A stretch of 64,000 nucleotides of DNA, taken from contig NZ_FNCZ01000001.1 in assembly GCF_900099995.1 (NCBI RefSeq), forward strand, positions 1,302,001 through 1,366,000, written 5' to 3'. Source of the DNA: Winogradskyella thalassocola (GTDB lineage Bacteria; Bacteroidota; Bacteroidia; Flavobacteriales; Flavobacteriaceae). Below, piece by piece: positions 44,473-53,128 of this stretch. The position numbers were made by a program, and so were the translations under genes. Each line of letters begins with the position of its first letter. Position 1 is the stretch's first letter. Below the pieces are notes generated by a model that saw nothing but the letters and a program-made list of their open reading frames with translations, was not told the DNA's origin and searched no databases.

Positions 44473-46956
44473 ATGAAAATATCTAAAACCTTTTATATCT
44501 CTTTGCTTGTTGTCTTTACTTGCTTTTACTCTTGTAAAGAGGATGACGATATATTCCAATCAACAAGTAGTCCTAAAAATATTTCAGAGATTGTATCCGA
44601 ACGACAGAGTTTGTCTATACTTTCTGATGCATTAGCTCAAGTGCATTTAGATTCTACTTTAAGTAGTACAACTACCTATACGGTTTTTGCTCCAGATAAC
44701 TCGGCTTTTAGTGATTCAAACATAACGTCATTAACAAATGAAGCATTGGAGAATGTATTATTAAACCATGTGTTAAGTACAGTCACAGCTGATTTTACAG
44801 GAGGAATGGAAACGGGGTATTTAACGACTTTAGCTACTGGTCCAGATGATAATAATATTAGTTTTTATACAAATGCAGAAGGTGATCTTATATTTAATGG
44901 AGTAGCGTCATTGGTAGACAATGCATTCGACTTAGGAGCGACCAATGGAATTATTCATACTGTAGACGCTGTTTTAATGCCGCCAACAGTTGTAGATCAT
45001 GTTATGGCAAATCCTGATTATTCTAGTTTGGCAAGTGCCATTGCATTGTCTGGATTAAGTGAAACATTGTCAATATCAGATCCTGAAAACGAAAATTATC
45101 CTTATACTTTATTTGCGCCTAACAATACAGCATTTGAAGCCTTAATCGCTCAAGTTAATGGTGCTTTTGGATGGGCGTCTTTAAGTGATATTCCAGAAGC
45201 GGTATTACAACAAATTTTATTATATCATGTCGTTTCTGGTGCTAATACGCGTTCTTCGGAAGTTGATGGTACAACGCAGACTTCCATGCAAGGAGATTCA
45301 TTTTCCATTAGCGGAACATTAATAGATGATACCTCTTATAATAATGCGGAAATTGTTCTTACAGATATTCAGGGAATAAATGGTGTGGTGCATGGTGTTG
45401 ACAAAGTGTTATTGCCAGAAGAGGTTTTTCAAAGCATATTAAGTGCAACTCTTAATATTGTTGAAAGATCTAATGATAGAGGTTTTACAACCTTTTTAGA
45501 AGCTGTAGAAAAAGTGGGGCTTACAAATAGTTTGTCAACAGATGACTTGACTGCTTTTGCACCTAATAATGATGCTTTTGTAGGACTTTTTGCGGCCATA
45601 AATAATTTTGAAACTTTAGCAGATTTTGATACACCTGAAGAATTAGCTGTATTAACCGATTTAATAAACTATCATCTTCATGCTGGTAGTTTAATGGCGA
45701 GTCAGTTAACGGATGGTGGAACAATATCTACACTATATGGTGATAATATTACAGCAGATTTATCTGGTGATAACGCTAGATTGTTACCGTCTTTTGGTGA
45801 TGCAATCCCATCTACTATTACAATGGCGAATATTGGTGCTAATAATGGTGTTATTCATGAAATTAACCGCGTTTTAATCCCTGAAGCATTACTAAGTGCT
45901 CTTGGAATTGAAACAGGTGAAGGCGGATTATGTCCTGTAGGAGATCCTTCGATGGTATTCTTCGATTGGGATTCAAACGGACCTTGGTGGGGAAATGTTG
46001 TTGCAGAAAATACGGCGGCGTTAAGTATTGACGGTAGCTCGTATGGTAGAGCAAATTTCCAAACAGGAGGTGTAGGTTGGCAAGATTTATTTTGGAGAAA
46101 CGATGCCGGGACTTTTAATGGTGCTGCAGCAGTAGGTAGTAATCTAAGTAATTACTCATTAAAGTTTGATTTAAATGTCATAGAACCTATGACAGGCGGT
46201 ATGGTAAGAATTAGATTTAATGATGCCGACGGTGTAGATGCTTTTTATGATTGGGCACCTTGGAATGACACCGGTGAGCCTTTTACGACTGACGGATGGG
46301 AAACGATTGAAATCCCACTTTCCGTATTAGGTGTTCCAGACTTTAGTTTGGTAGATGCGGAATTCGGTATGGCATTTGAAGGGGCTGATGTGCTTTTAAA
46401 TTTTGCGATAGATAATGTGCGTTTTGATACACCAGGATGTGGTGGTCCAGATCCTATAGATGATACGTCTTTAGTATTCTTTGATTGGGATGCTAATGGA
46501 CCATGGTGGGGAAATGTTGTAGCAGAAAATGATGTTTCACTAAGTTTAGATGGTAGCGCTTACGGTAGAGCAAATTTCCAAACTGGTGGTGACGGATGGC
46601 AAGATTTGTTCTGGAGAAATGATGCTGGAACTTTTAATGGAGCGTCAACTGTAGGGTCTAATTTATCGGGTTACGTCTTAAAATTTGATATCAATACGTT
46701 AGAGCCATTAACAGCAGGTGTGTTTAGAATTAGATTTAATGATTCTGATGGAGTTGATGCTTTTTATGATTGGGCACCATGGAATGATACAGGAGAAGCA
46801 TTTGATTCTGAAGGTTGGACAACCGTTTCAATACCGTGTTCAATACTAGGAGTGCCAGATTTTAGTCTTGTTGATGCAGAATTTGGGATGGCATTTGAAG
46901 GTGCAGATGTATTATTAAATTTTGCGATAGATAATGTGCGTTTCGAAGCTTTATAA
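44473..46956 (+). CDS. FAS1x3 lipoprotein with two near-identical C-terminal CBM-like repeats
   Basis: 827 aa; lipobox TCFYSC (Cys21). Three fasciclin (FAS1) domains at about 35-178, 180-318 and 320-475, each with TVFAPDN/TLFAPNN/TAFAPNN and NGxxHxVDxVL or HEINRVL motifs. Then two copies of a beta-rich module at residues 493-651 and 666-824, both with FFDWDxNGPWWGNVVAEN, GRANFQTGG, GWQDLFWRNDAGTFNGA, FYDWAPWNDTGE and LLNFAIDNVRF. Module type is unassigned, but its Trp content and place suggest glycan binding. FAS1 domains act as adhesion or spacer domains in other proteins. Last gene of the susCD operon; a terminator follows. Confidence 0.85.
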   Translation: MKISKTFYISLLVVFTCFYSCKEDDDIFQSTSSPKNISEIVSERQSLSILSDALAQVHLDSTLSSTTTYTVFAPDNSAFSDSNITSLTNEALENVLLNHVLSTVTADFTGGMETGYLTTLATGPDDNNISFYTNAEGDLIFNGVASLVDNAFDLGATNGIIHTVDAVLMPPTVVDHVMANPDYSSLASAIALSGLSETLSISDPENENYPYTLFAPNNTAFEALIAQVNGAFGWASLSDIPEAVLQQILLYHVVSGANTRSSEVDGTTQTSMQGDSFSISGTLIDDTSYNNAEIVLTDIQGINGVVHGVDKVLLPEEVFQSILSATLNIVERSNDRGFTTFLEAVEKVGLTNSLSTDDLTAFAPNNDAFVGLFAAINNFETLADFDTPEELAVLTDLINYHLHAGSLMASQLTDGGTISTLYGDNITADLSGDNARLLPSFGDAIPSTITMANIGANNGVIHEINRVLIPEALLSALGIETGEGGLCPVGDPSMVFFDWDSNGPWWGNVVAENTAALSIDGSSYGRANFQTGGVGWQDLFWRNDAGTFNGAAAVGSNLSNYSLKFDLNVIEPMTGGMVRIRFNDADGVDAFYDWAPWNDTGEPFTTDGWETIEIPLSVLGVPDFSLVDAEFGMAFEGADVLLNFAIDNVRFDTPGCGGPDPIDDTSLVFFDWDANGPWWGNVVAENDVSLSLDGSAYGRANFQTGGDGWQDLFWRNDAGTFNGASTVGSNLSGYVLKFDINTLEPLTAGVFRIRFNDSDGVDAFYDWAPWNDTGEAFDSEGWTTVSIPCSILGVPDFSLVDAEFGMAFEGADVLLNFAIDNVRFEAL
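45949..46425 (+). repeat. CBM-like tandem repeat, copy 1 (159 codons)
   Basis: Copy 1 of a 477-bp direct repeat; copy 2 lies 519 bp downstream in the same frame. Amino-acid identity is high along the whole unit, whereas codons differ at many third positions, so the duplication is not recent. Confidence 0.9.
46468..46944 (+). repeat. CBM-like tandem repeat, copy 2 (159 codons)
   Basis: Copy 2 of the 477-bp unit, joined to copy 1 by a 14-residue linker (DTPGCGGPDPIDDT). The final stretch from VPDFSLVDAEFGMAFEGADV to the end is identical in protein sequence between the copies. Confidence 0.9.
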
Positions 46957-46982
46957 TAATTGATTTTTTTAGCAAGATGAAG

Positions 46983-47012
46983 TCCCTGTAATTTTTTTAC
47001 AGGGATTTTTTC
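46983..47012 (+). terminator. Rho-independent terminator of the susCD operon
   Basis: TCCCTGTAA, loop TTTTT, TTACAGGGA, then TTTTTT. A strong stem and U-tract 26 bases after the FAS1 gene stop. Confidence 0.9.
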
Positions 47013-47190
47013 ATTTGTAAAACATGAAATATCGTTTAGTTGCTTGTGCTTTTTTTTTATAAATATTAATGGATAGCGACTTGAAGATTTAACAAAATGT
47101 CTTCTATTTGTGAGCGTTTTTGTGTTATTCTAAACTCTAACTGTGCTAAAATTAATGATTAAATTCGGGAATTACTCGAGAATATAAAAA
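47013..47190. other. Intergenic stretch with no recognised feature
   Basis: Between the susCD terminator and the tRNA terminator; AT-rich, no gene-like frame. It marks the boundary between the accessory glucomannan locus and core genes. Confidence 0.5.
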
Positions 47191-47192
47191 CC

Positions 47193-47233
47193 AAAAAAGC
47201 CTTAAATCATTTATTTCTAAATGTTTAAGGCTT
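47193..47233 (-). terminator. Terminator of the tRNA-Phe gene
   Basis: On the minus strand AAGCCTTAAA pairs with TTTAAGGCTT across an A/T-rich loop of about 17 bases, then T6. It starts six bases after the encoded CCA. Confidence 0.8.
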
Positions 47234-47238
47234 GTTAG

Positions 47239-47314
47239 TGGTGGTGCCTCCAGGAATCGAACCAGGGACACAAGGATTTTCAGTCCTTTGCTCTACCAAC
47301 TGAGCTAAGGCACC
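47239..47314 (-). tRNA. tRNA-Phe (anticodon GAA), CCA encoded
   Basis: Minus-strand cloverleaf: acceptor GGTGCCT pairs with AGGCACC, D-arm GCTC...GAGC, anticodon stem AAGGA/TCCTT with loop CTGAAAA (anticodon GAA), T-arm CCTGG-TTCGATT-CCTGG, discriminator A and encoded CCA (47239-47241). All stems pair perfectly. Promoter and terminator are both visible, so the gene is transcribed alone. Confidence 0.98.
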
Positions 47315-47335
47315 AATTGCTTTGTTAAGCGGGTG

Positions 47336-47366
47336 CAAATATAAAAGCATTTTTATTATTAACAAA
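47336..47366 (-). promoter_or_regulatory. Consensus Bacteroidota promoter of tRNA-Phe
   Basis: Minus strand: TTTG (47366-47363), 19 bases, TATATTTG (47343-47336). Both boxes and the spacing match the Bacteroidota sigma-A consensus exactly; the tRNA begins 21 bases after the -7 box. Confidence 0.85.
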
Positions 47367-47371
47367 AGGAA

Positions 47372-47399
47372 TTTGATAAAATTTGATTTTATAAATTTG
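47372..47399 (+). promoter_or_regulatory. Promoter of the coaX operon
   Basis: TTTG (47372-47375), 16 bases, TAAATTTG (47392-47399). The -7 box fits the consensus; the gap is a little short. The leader before the coaX ATG would be only about 10 bases. It runs back to back with the tRNA promoter. Confidence 0.6.
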
Positions 47400-47416
47400 T
47401 AACTTAGAATTTACTT

Positions 47417-48145
47417 ATGAATCTTATTGTAGATGTGGGGAATACGTATGTTAAGTTTGCGGTTTATAATGACGCAGATTTAATTTATAAATTGAGTTTT
47501 AAGCTTAATGAGTTTAAAAAACAGTATAAAATATTAAAAAAAGACTTTCCAAAGTTGAAAAAAGCAATTATTTCTTCTGTCGGTCACTTGGCTATGGAGC
47601 AGTTAGAATTAATTGGAAATGATTTAAATACAATCGAATTAACTTCAGACTTAAAATTTCCGTTTAAAAATGATTATCAAACACCAACAACACTAGGTGT
47701 AGATCGTATTGCTTTGGTTTGTGCTTCCGTTTATCAATTTCCTGACAAAAATGTTTTGATTATTGATGCAGGTACTTGTATTACATACGATTTTGTTACA
47801 AAAGAGAACCACTATCTAGGCGGTGCTATTTCTCCTGGACTGCGATTACGATATATCGCATTAAATAATTTAACAGCAAATCTTCCGTTATTAGAGACGA
47901 AGTTGCCTCATAATGTTATCGGTGATTCAACAGAATCATCAATTCATTCCGGTGTGGTTTATGGTGCAATTAAAGAAATTGATGGAGTAATCGATCAATA
48001 TCGTGAAGATAATTCAGATTTAACAGTTATTTTAACAGGTGGAGATAGTAAATTTTTGTCAAACCAATTAAAAAATACCATATTTGCGAAATCAAATTTT
48101 CTTTTGGACGGTTTGAATTTCATTCTAGAATATAATTCAAAATAA
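47417..48145 (+). CDS. coaX: Type III pantothenate kinase
   Basis: First step of coenzyme A synthesis: phosphorylation of pantothenate. It has 242 aa, normal for the family. The ASKHA phosphate motif is LIVDVGNTYVKFAV at the N-terminus, then TTLGVDRIAL, VLIIDAGTCITYD, GGAISPGLRLR and VILTGGDSKFL. Type III enzymes need a monovalent cation and are insensitive to CoA feedback. The stop overlaps the ATG of the next gene (TAATG), so it is the head of the coaX-OMP-TPR-lptC operon. Confidence 0.95.
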   Translation: MNLIVDVGNTYVKFAVYNDADLIYKLSFKLNEFKKQYKILKKDFPKLKKAIISSVGHLAMEQLELIGNDLNTIELTSDLKFPFKNDYQTPTTLGVDRIALVCASVYQFPDKNVLIIDAGTCITYDFVTKENHYLGGAISPGLRLRYIALNNLTANLPLLETKLPHNVIGDSTESSIHSGVVYGAIKEIDGVIDQYREDNSDLTVILTGGDSKFLSNQLKNTIFAKSNFLLDGLNFILEYNSK

Positions 48146-49467
48146 TGATAAAACGATTCATTGTAATATGTATTACAATTATAGGTTCTGCAGCTTTTGC
48201 ACAACAAGGAACTAGTTCTCCATATTCTTTTTATGGTATTGGAAGTCTTAAGTTTAAAGGTACTGTAGAAAATCGCAGTATGGGAGGAATAGGTGTTTAC
48301 TTAGATAGTATACATTTTAATTTAAGAAATCCAGCTTCTTACGCTGGGAATGCTCTAAAGGGAAGCTATTTTAATGGCGAAAGTAGACCTGTGAAGTTCA
48401 CAGTTGCAGGTACTATGACGAATACGACTTTAAAAAGTAACACCGGAGAGGCAAAGACTAATAATGCGATATTCGATTATTTAGCCATATCAGTACCTGT
48501 TGGTAAATTTGGCTTTGGCTTTGGTTTATTGCCTTTTACGTCAGTAGGATATAGACTCGATGATATTAATGATGACAGTGTTTTAGTAAACCGTTTCAGT
48601 GGTGAAGGTGGTTTAAACAGGGTTTTTGCTGGTTTAGGATATCAAATCACAGAAAAACTGAGCGTTGGTGTGGACTTTAATTATAACTTCGGGAATGTTC
48701 AAAATAATGCACTCGAAGTTGAATATACTCCAGAGGGTGAAGTAGTACAGTATCAAACAAGAGAGTATAACAGATCAGATTTAAATGGTTTAAATTTAAA
48801 TTTTGGTGTGAATTACAAAACTATGGTTACTGATAAGTTAGAGTTGTCCACGACAGCAACTTTTGCGCCAGGCAGTAAACTTAATTCAGAGAACATAAGA
48901 ACGTACTCAACGGTTACTGTAGATGGTTCTACGCTAGAAACTACAGCGACATCTAGCACAATTGATGCCGATCTAGAAGCTATAAATCTAAAAAATACAA
49001 AATTAACGTTACCATCAACCTTGTCTATTGGAGTAGGTATAGGGGATCCGAAATCTTGGTTTATAGGTACAGAATACACGTATCAAAGTTCAAGTGATTT
49101 TTCTAATCCTGTTTTTTCTAATAGCATCTCTACTTATGAAAACGCATCGAAAATAGCTATTGGTGGCTTTTATATTCCAGATTATAATGCGTTTTCAGGA
49201 TATCATAAACGTGTGGTTTATAGAGCAGGATTTAACTTTGCAAATACAGGTTTAGTTATAAAAGATGAATCCATTAAAGAGTTTGGCATATCTTTTGGTC
49301 TAGGTTTACCAGTTGGAAGTCGAAACCTTTTCTCTAATGCCAATTTAGGCTTAGAATTTGGAAAACGAGGGACAACGAATCAAAATTTAATTCAGGAGAA
49401 TTTTATAAACTTTAATATAAGTTTATCTTTAAACTCTAGATGGTTTGAACAAAGGAAGTATAAATAA
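48145..49467 (+). CDS. Putative outer-membrane beta-barrel protein
   Basis: 440 aa with signal peptide 1-18 (SAAFAQ). After GTSSPYSFYGIGSLKFKGTVENRSMGGIGV come many alternating amphipathic strands (FGFGFGLLPFTSVGYRLDD, KLSVGVDFNYNFGNV) and an aromatic-rich end (NFNISLSLNSRWFEQRKYK). The layout recalls OmpP1/FadL-like transport barrels, but I see no decisive motif. It is translationally coupled to coaX and 15 bases before the TPR gene. A role in envelope assembly or transport, linked to lptC downstream, is plausible. Confidence 0.75.
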   Translation: MIKRFIVICITIIGSAAFAQQGTSSPYSFYGIGSLKFKGTVENRSMGGIGVYLDSIHFNLRNPASYAGNALKGSYFNGESRPVKFTVAGTMTNTTLKSNTGEAKTNNAIFDYLAISVPVGKFGFGFGLLPFTSVGYRLDDINDDSVLVNRFSGEGGLNRVFAGLGYQITEKLSVGVDFNYNFGNVQNNALEVEYTPEGEVVQYQTREYNRSDLNGLNLNFGVNYKTMVTDKLELSTTATFAPGSKLNSENIRTYSTVTVDGSTLETTATSSTIDADLEAINLKNTKLTLPSTLSIGVGIGDPKSWFIGTEYTYQSSSDFSNPVFSNSISTYENASKIAIGGFYIPDYNAFSGYHKRVVYRAGFNFANTGLVIKDESIKEFGISFGLGLPVGSRNLFSNANLGLEFGKRGTTNQNLIQENFINFNISLSLNSRWFEQRKYK

Positions 49468-49482
49468 CAAAATTAACTAAAG

Positions 49483-50844
49483 ATGAAGACGAGAATTACT
49501 ATACTATTTTTAGCACTGTTTATGAGTGTTAACTTAGGGTTTGCTCAGCAAGATGAAGAATGTATGAACAACCTATCAATTTTTGATAGTTATGTAAAAA
49601 GCAAAAAATATGATGATGCTTACGGACCTTGGAAAATTGTTAGAGAAAAGTGTCCTAAATTTAATAGAGCAATCTATGTACATGGTGAGAAAATATTAAA
49701 CCATAAAATAGAAAATTCTACAGGAGCAGAACAAGTAGCTTACATTAAAGACTTAATGCTTTTGCATGACCAAAGTAGAGAACACTTTGCATCTAAGTAT
49801 GATTTAGGCGGAGTTTTAGAGGATAAGGCTAACTTAGCTTATAAGTATAGAAAAGAATTAAACATGTCTGACGAACAGATTTACAACATGTTTGATGATA
49901 TTGCTAAGCAAGATCCTACAAACTTTACAAACGCTAAAGGGCTTTATACTTATTTTTCTTTAATCGTTGATTTATTTGATGCGGAAAAGAAAACAGCTCA
50001 ACAAATGTTTGATAAATATGATGATGTTATTGAATTGATTGATGGTATCGAAAAGAGTCATACAGAAAAACTGAATAAGTTAGTTGAAAAGGAAGAAAGT
50101 GGTGCTGAATTAACGAAAACAGAATTGAAATACAAGAATTATCACGAAAGTAGTTTAGAAGCTTTTGATAAGGTGAAATCTAGTATGGATCAAAAAGTAG
50201 GGGAAAGAGCGACTTGTGAAGTCTTAGTGCCATTATACGAAAGAGATTTTGAAGAAAACAAAACTAATGGTGAGTGGTTACAACGTGCTATGAATAGAAT
50301 GTATGCTAAAGATTGTAAAGAAGATCCATTATTCTTAAAATTAGTTCAACAAAAGAATACTATTGAGCCAAATGCCGATACTGCTTATTACCTCTATATA
50401 CTTACTGGTGAGCAAAAATATATGGATCAAACAATCGCTTTATCAACAGATCCTTTAAAAAAGGCGAAGTTATATAAAGGTTTAGCAAATGAGCTTAAGT
50501 CTAAAGGAAGCTACGGAAAAGCAAGACAATATTATATGGAAGCTTTAAAACTAAATCCTTCAGATGGTTCACCACATTTAGCAATTGCAGCGATGTATGC
50601 TAAAAGCGCAAATAGCTGTGGAGATACTAACTTTAACAAAAGAGCGGTATTTTGGTTAGCTGCGATTGAAGCAGAAAAAGCAGGACGAGTAGATGGCCGT
50701 TTAAGAAGTGCAGCAGCCCAAACTGCAACTAGCTATAGAGCTAGCGCGCCTTCTAAAACAGAAATCTTTAACTGTACTTGCGCAGGTGAGGTTATCCAAA
50801 TAGGATGTTGGATAGGACGTTCAGTAACTGTACCAAAGAATTAA
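49483..50844 (+). CDS. Secreted TPR-containing protein
   Basis: 453 aa, signal peptide 1-21 (NLGFAQ). The region 25-330 is helical with TPR-like spacing; a clear TPR pair lies at about 325-375 (AKLYKGLANELKSKGSYGKA, YYMEALKLNPSDGSPHLAIA). Cysteines cluster at the end (FNCTCAGEVIQIGCW). It occurs in flavobacteria beside the barrel protein upstream and lptC downstream, so it is probably periplasmic and serves the cell envelope. No enzyme motif is seen. Confidence 0.8.
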   Translation: MKTRITILFLALFMSVNLGFAQQDEECMNNLSIFDSYVKSKKYDDAYGPWKIVREKCPKFNRAIYVHGEKILNHKIENSTGAEQVAYIKDLMLLHDQSREHFASKYDLGGVLEDKANLAYKYRKELNMSDEQIYNMFDDIAKQDPTNFTNAKGLYTYFSLIVDLFDAEKKTAQQMFDKYDDVIELIDGIEKSHTEKLNKLVEKEESGAELTKTELKYKNYHESSLEAFDKVKSSMDQKVGERATCEVLVPLYERDFEENKTNGEWLQRAMNRMYAKDCKEDPLFLKLVQQKNTIEPNADTAYYLYILTGEQKYMDQTIALSTDPLKKAKLYKGLANELKSKGSYGKARQYYMEALKLNPSDGSPHLAIAAMYAKSANSCGDTNFNKRAVFWLAAIEAEKAGRVDGRLRSAAAQTATSYRASAPSKTEIFNCTCAGEVIQIGCWIGRSVTVPKN

Positions 50845-51411
50845 TTGAAAATAAAAAATTCACATATCATTAAAAACCTAGTCACAGCAATTGTTGTGAC
50901 TTTGTTTTTTTCGTGTAGCAATGACTTTAACGAAGTTCAAAAAGTTGGTATACTACAGAATCAACCTATTGGTGAGGCTGAAAATATAGATTTAAAATAT
51001 ACCGTACTTAAAGAAGATACCGTTAGGTTAGTTGCTAATCTGTTAAGTCCAAAAATGCTAGATTATTCTAATCGGAATTTTGCTTTTAATGAATTTCCAA
51101 TAGGTATAGAGCTTAAAATATACGACGAAAACAATAACCAAACGACTATAACATCTAACTATGCTATCGTCTATTCTGGAACGGACATTATCGATTTGCG
51201 TGGAGATGTACAAATAGCAACTCACCAAAAAGACACGTTGTTTACAGAGCAACTGTATTACAATCAAAAGTTAGAGTGGGCGTTTACTAATGAGCCCTTC
51301 GTCTTTAAAAGCTTAACAAATAGCACACATGGTGTCGGCTTTGATTCTGATAAAGAATTTAAAAGGTATCAGATGTTAGAAATGGGAGGCGAAATAGAAC
51401 TCGATAATTAA
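50845..51411 (+). CDS. lptC: LPS export protein LptC
   Basis: 188 aa from a TTG start that abuts the TPR gene stop; lipobox TLFFSC (Cys23). The LptC-type beta-jellyroll is recognisable by ISxNYAIVYSGTDIIDLRGDVQIATHQKDTLFTEQLYYNQ in outline (TSNYAIVYS, LRGDVQIA, LFTEQLYYNQK), where the repeated GDVxI/TxxL pattern is typical. It accepts LPS from LptBFG and hands it to LptA in the periplasm. Using TTG is supported by the absence of any ATG before the signal sequence. Confidence 0.82.
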   Translation: MKIKNSHIIKNLVTAIVVTLFFSCSNDFNEVQKVGILQNQPIGEAENIDLKYTVLKEDTVRLVANLLSPKMLDYSNRNFAFNEFPIGIELKIYDENNNQTTITSNYAIVYSGTDIIDLRGDVQIATHQKDTLFTEQLYYNQKLEWAFTNEPFVFKSLTNSTHGVGFDSDKEFKRYQMLEMGGEIELDN

Positions 51412-51412
51412 C

Positions 51413-51420
51413 TATCTTTG
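51413..51420 (+). promoter_or_regulatory. -7 element TATCTTTG upstream of the small membrane protein
   Basis: TATCTTTG is a perfect TAnnTTTG box 25 bases before the ATG at 51445. No -33 TTTG at the right distance, so it may be a weak internal promoter. Confidence 0.4.
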
Positions 51421-51444
51421 CCACATAATTATATTACTTAACAG

Positions 51445-51636
51445 ATGAAGATACAGAAGATTTTTCATTACGCTTATATTATTTTTGCAGTACTGTTTGT
51501 ATACGATGCCATTTCTAAATGGTCCGATAATAGAAACGGTGCATACATGTCACTGGTTTTTGCAGCTTTAGCAACGTTTATGTTTTTCTTTAGAAAGCGC
51601 TTCAGTAAAAAATTTGAAGATCGTAACAATCAGTAA
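51445..51636 (+). CDS. Small two-helix membrane protein, unknown function
   Basis: 63 aa: helix 1 about 8-22 (YAYIIFAVLFVYDAI), a short polar turn SKWSDNRNG, helix 2 about 33-49 (AYMSLVFAALATFMFFF), then a basic tail RKRFSKKFEDRNN. Probably an inner-membrane hairpin. It is three bases before the CorC-like gene and so co-transcribed. Small genes of this type are commonly seen between lptC and the CorC gene in flavobacteria, as far as I recall; no function is known to me. Confidence 0.7.
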   Translation: MKIQKIFHYAYIIFAVLFVYDAISKWSDNRNGAYMSLVFAALATFMFFFRKRFSKKFEDRNNQ

Positions 51637-51639
51637 CGT

Positions 51640-52929
51640 ATGACTGCTGATATAGTCATAATTAGTAGTACCCTTTTACTTTCCGCTTTTTTCTCTGGTA
51701 TGGAAATCGCTTATGTCTCCTCCAATAAAATTCATATAGAATTAGAGAAGAAACAAGGAGATTTTTTAGGGAAGATTTTGGGTAAGCTTACTGCCAAGCC
51801 ATCAAAATATATAGCGACTATGCTTATTGGAAACAATATTGCATTAGTTATCTATGGTTTTAAAATGGGGGATATTTTGGTGGACTGGTTTCAGACTAAG
51901 TTACCTTCAGATAGCACTGCTTTAACATATTTATTTGTTGATTTACAATTGTTAACACAAACTGTAATTTCAACTTTGGTTATTTTGATTACGGCAGAAT
52001 TTTTACCTAAAGTATTCTTTCAGATTTATGCCAACACGTTGTTAAAGGTGTTAGCATTTCCAACGTATGTCTTTTATGTCTTGTTTTCTTGGGTTTCAGA
52101 TTTTATAATTTGGATTTCAGATGCTGTTTTAAAACACATTTTTAGAGCTGAAGGCGAAGATGTGGTTTTAGCAATGACTAAAGTTGAACTTGGAAATTAT
52201 ATTACGGAACAGATGGAGTCTGTAGAAAATCACGATGATGTAGATAGTGAGATTCAAATTTTTCAGAATGCCTTAGAGTTTTCAGAAGTAAAAGCTCGTG
52301 AAGTTATGGTGCCACGTACAGAGATAACTGGTGTAGAAATTTCTGATTCTATTGAAAACTTAAGACAGCTTTTTATTGAAACGGGTAGAACGAAAATTAT
52401 TGTATATAAAGACAGCATCGATGATATTTTGGGCTATGTGCATTCTTTCGAATTGTTTAAAAAACCCGAAACAATTAAGTCTATTATAATCCGTGTTGCT
52501 TTTGTACCCGAAACAATTCTTATTAAAGATGTGTTGAATATTTTGACTAAAAAACGTCGAAGCATGGCAGTGGTTATTGATGAGTACGGCGGAACCTCTG
52601 GAATTATGACTGTTGAAGATATCGTTGAAGAATTATTCGGTGAAATTGAAGATGAACACGATCTGGTTGAGATGGTAGAGGAGCAAATCGATGATAATAC
52701 CTATAAATTTACGGCAAGATTAGAAGTCGACTACATTAATGAAACATATAAATTAAATCTTCCTGAAAGCGAAAATTATGAAACTTTAGGTGGATTAATA
52801 GTTCATGCTACAGAAGGCATTCCACAAGAGAACGATGATGTGCAAATCGAAAATTTCAAGTTTACCATTACAGAAGTGTCTTCTACAAAAATTGATGAGG
52901 TGATACTAAAGGTTCTTAATATAGATTAG
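51640..52929 (+). CDS. CNNM/CorC-HlyC family membrane protein (hemolysin-like)
   Basis: 429 aa. DUF21/CNNM transmembrane domain (about 1-190; SAFFSGMEIAYVSSNK, LLIGNN-type ATMLIGNNIALVIYGF), a CBS pair (about 205-335; REVMVPRTEITGVE, DDILGYVHSFELF, RRSMAVVIDEYGGTSGIMTVEDIVEE split by the family hinge) and a C-terminal CorC_HlyC domain (about 345-428; EVDYINETYKLNLPE, ETLGGLIVH). The group exports Mg2+/Co2+ or senses them; the hemolysin name is historical. A relative, GldE, is tied to gliding in flavobacteria, but the gene context here does not support that name. Confidence 0.9.
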   Translation: MTADIVIISSTLLLSAFFSGMEIAYVSSNKIHIELEKKQGDFLGKILGKLTAKPSKYIATMLIGNNIALVIYGFKMGDILVDWFQTKLPSDSTALTYLFVDLQLLTQTVISTLVILITAEFLPKVFFQIYANTLLKVLAFPTYVFYVLFSWVSDFIIWISDAVLKHIFRAEGEDVVLAMTKVELGNYITEQMESVENHDDVDSEIQIFQNALEFSEVKAREVMVPRTEITGVEISDSIENLRQLFIETGRTKIIVYKDSIDDILGYVHSFELFKKPETIKSIIIRVAFVPETILIKDVLNILTKKRRSMAVVIDEYGGTSGIMTVEDIVEELFGEIEDEHDLVEMVEEQIDDNTYKFTARLEVDYINETYKLNLPESENYETLGGLIVHATEGIPQENDDVQIENFKFTITEVSSTKIDEVILKVLNID

Positions 52930-53128
52930 TTGTTTTTTAGAGTTTAAAAATTCTGAATTCTTTCACCATTTTTGTCTATTATAGTTGTGTTATTTAGGTG
53001 CATTTCAACTAAATTTTGAATAAAACCGCTAACACTTATAAAAACTACACTTCTCCTTTTATTATTTAGTAGAATATACTATTTTCGCAGACTTATTTAC
53101 ACCAAATTAAAGACATTACAAAAAGACT

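Noticed and set aside
45949..46944. The tandem repeat as an assembly artefact
   Set aside because: The copies differ at many bases, so they are true duplicates.
47023..47061. A 12-codon frame beginning MKYRLVAC after the susCD terminator
   Set aside because: Too short; it looks like a lipoprotein signal by chance and has no continuation.
51640..52929. Naming the CorC-like gene gldE
   Set aside because: The gene has the same domains, but its neighbours (lptC, foldase) do not match the gldE context; a family name is safer.
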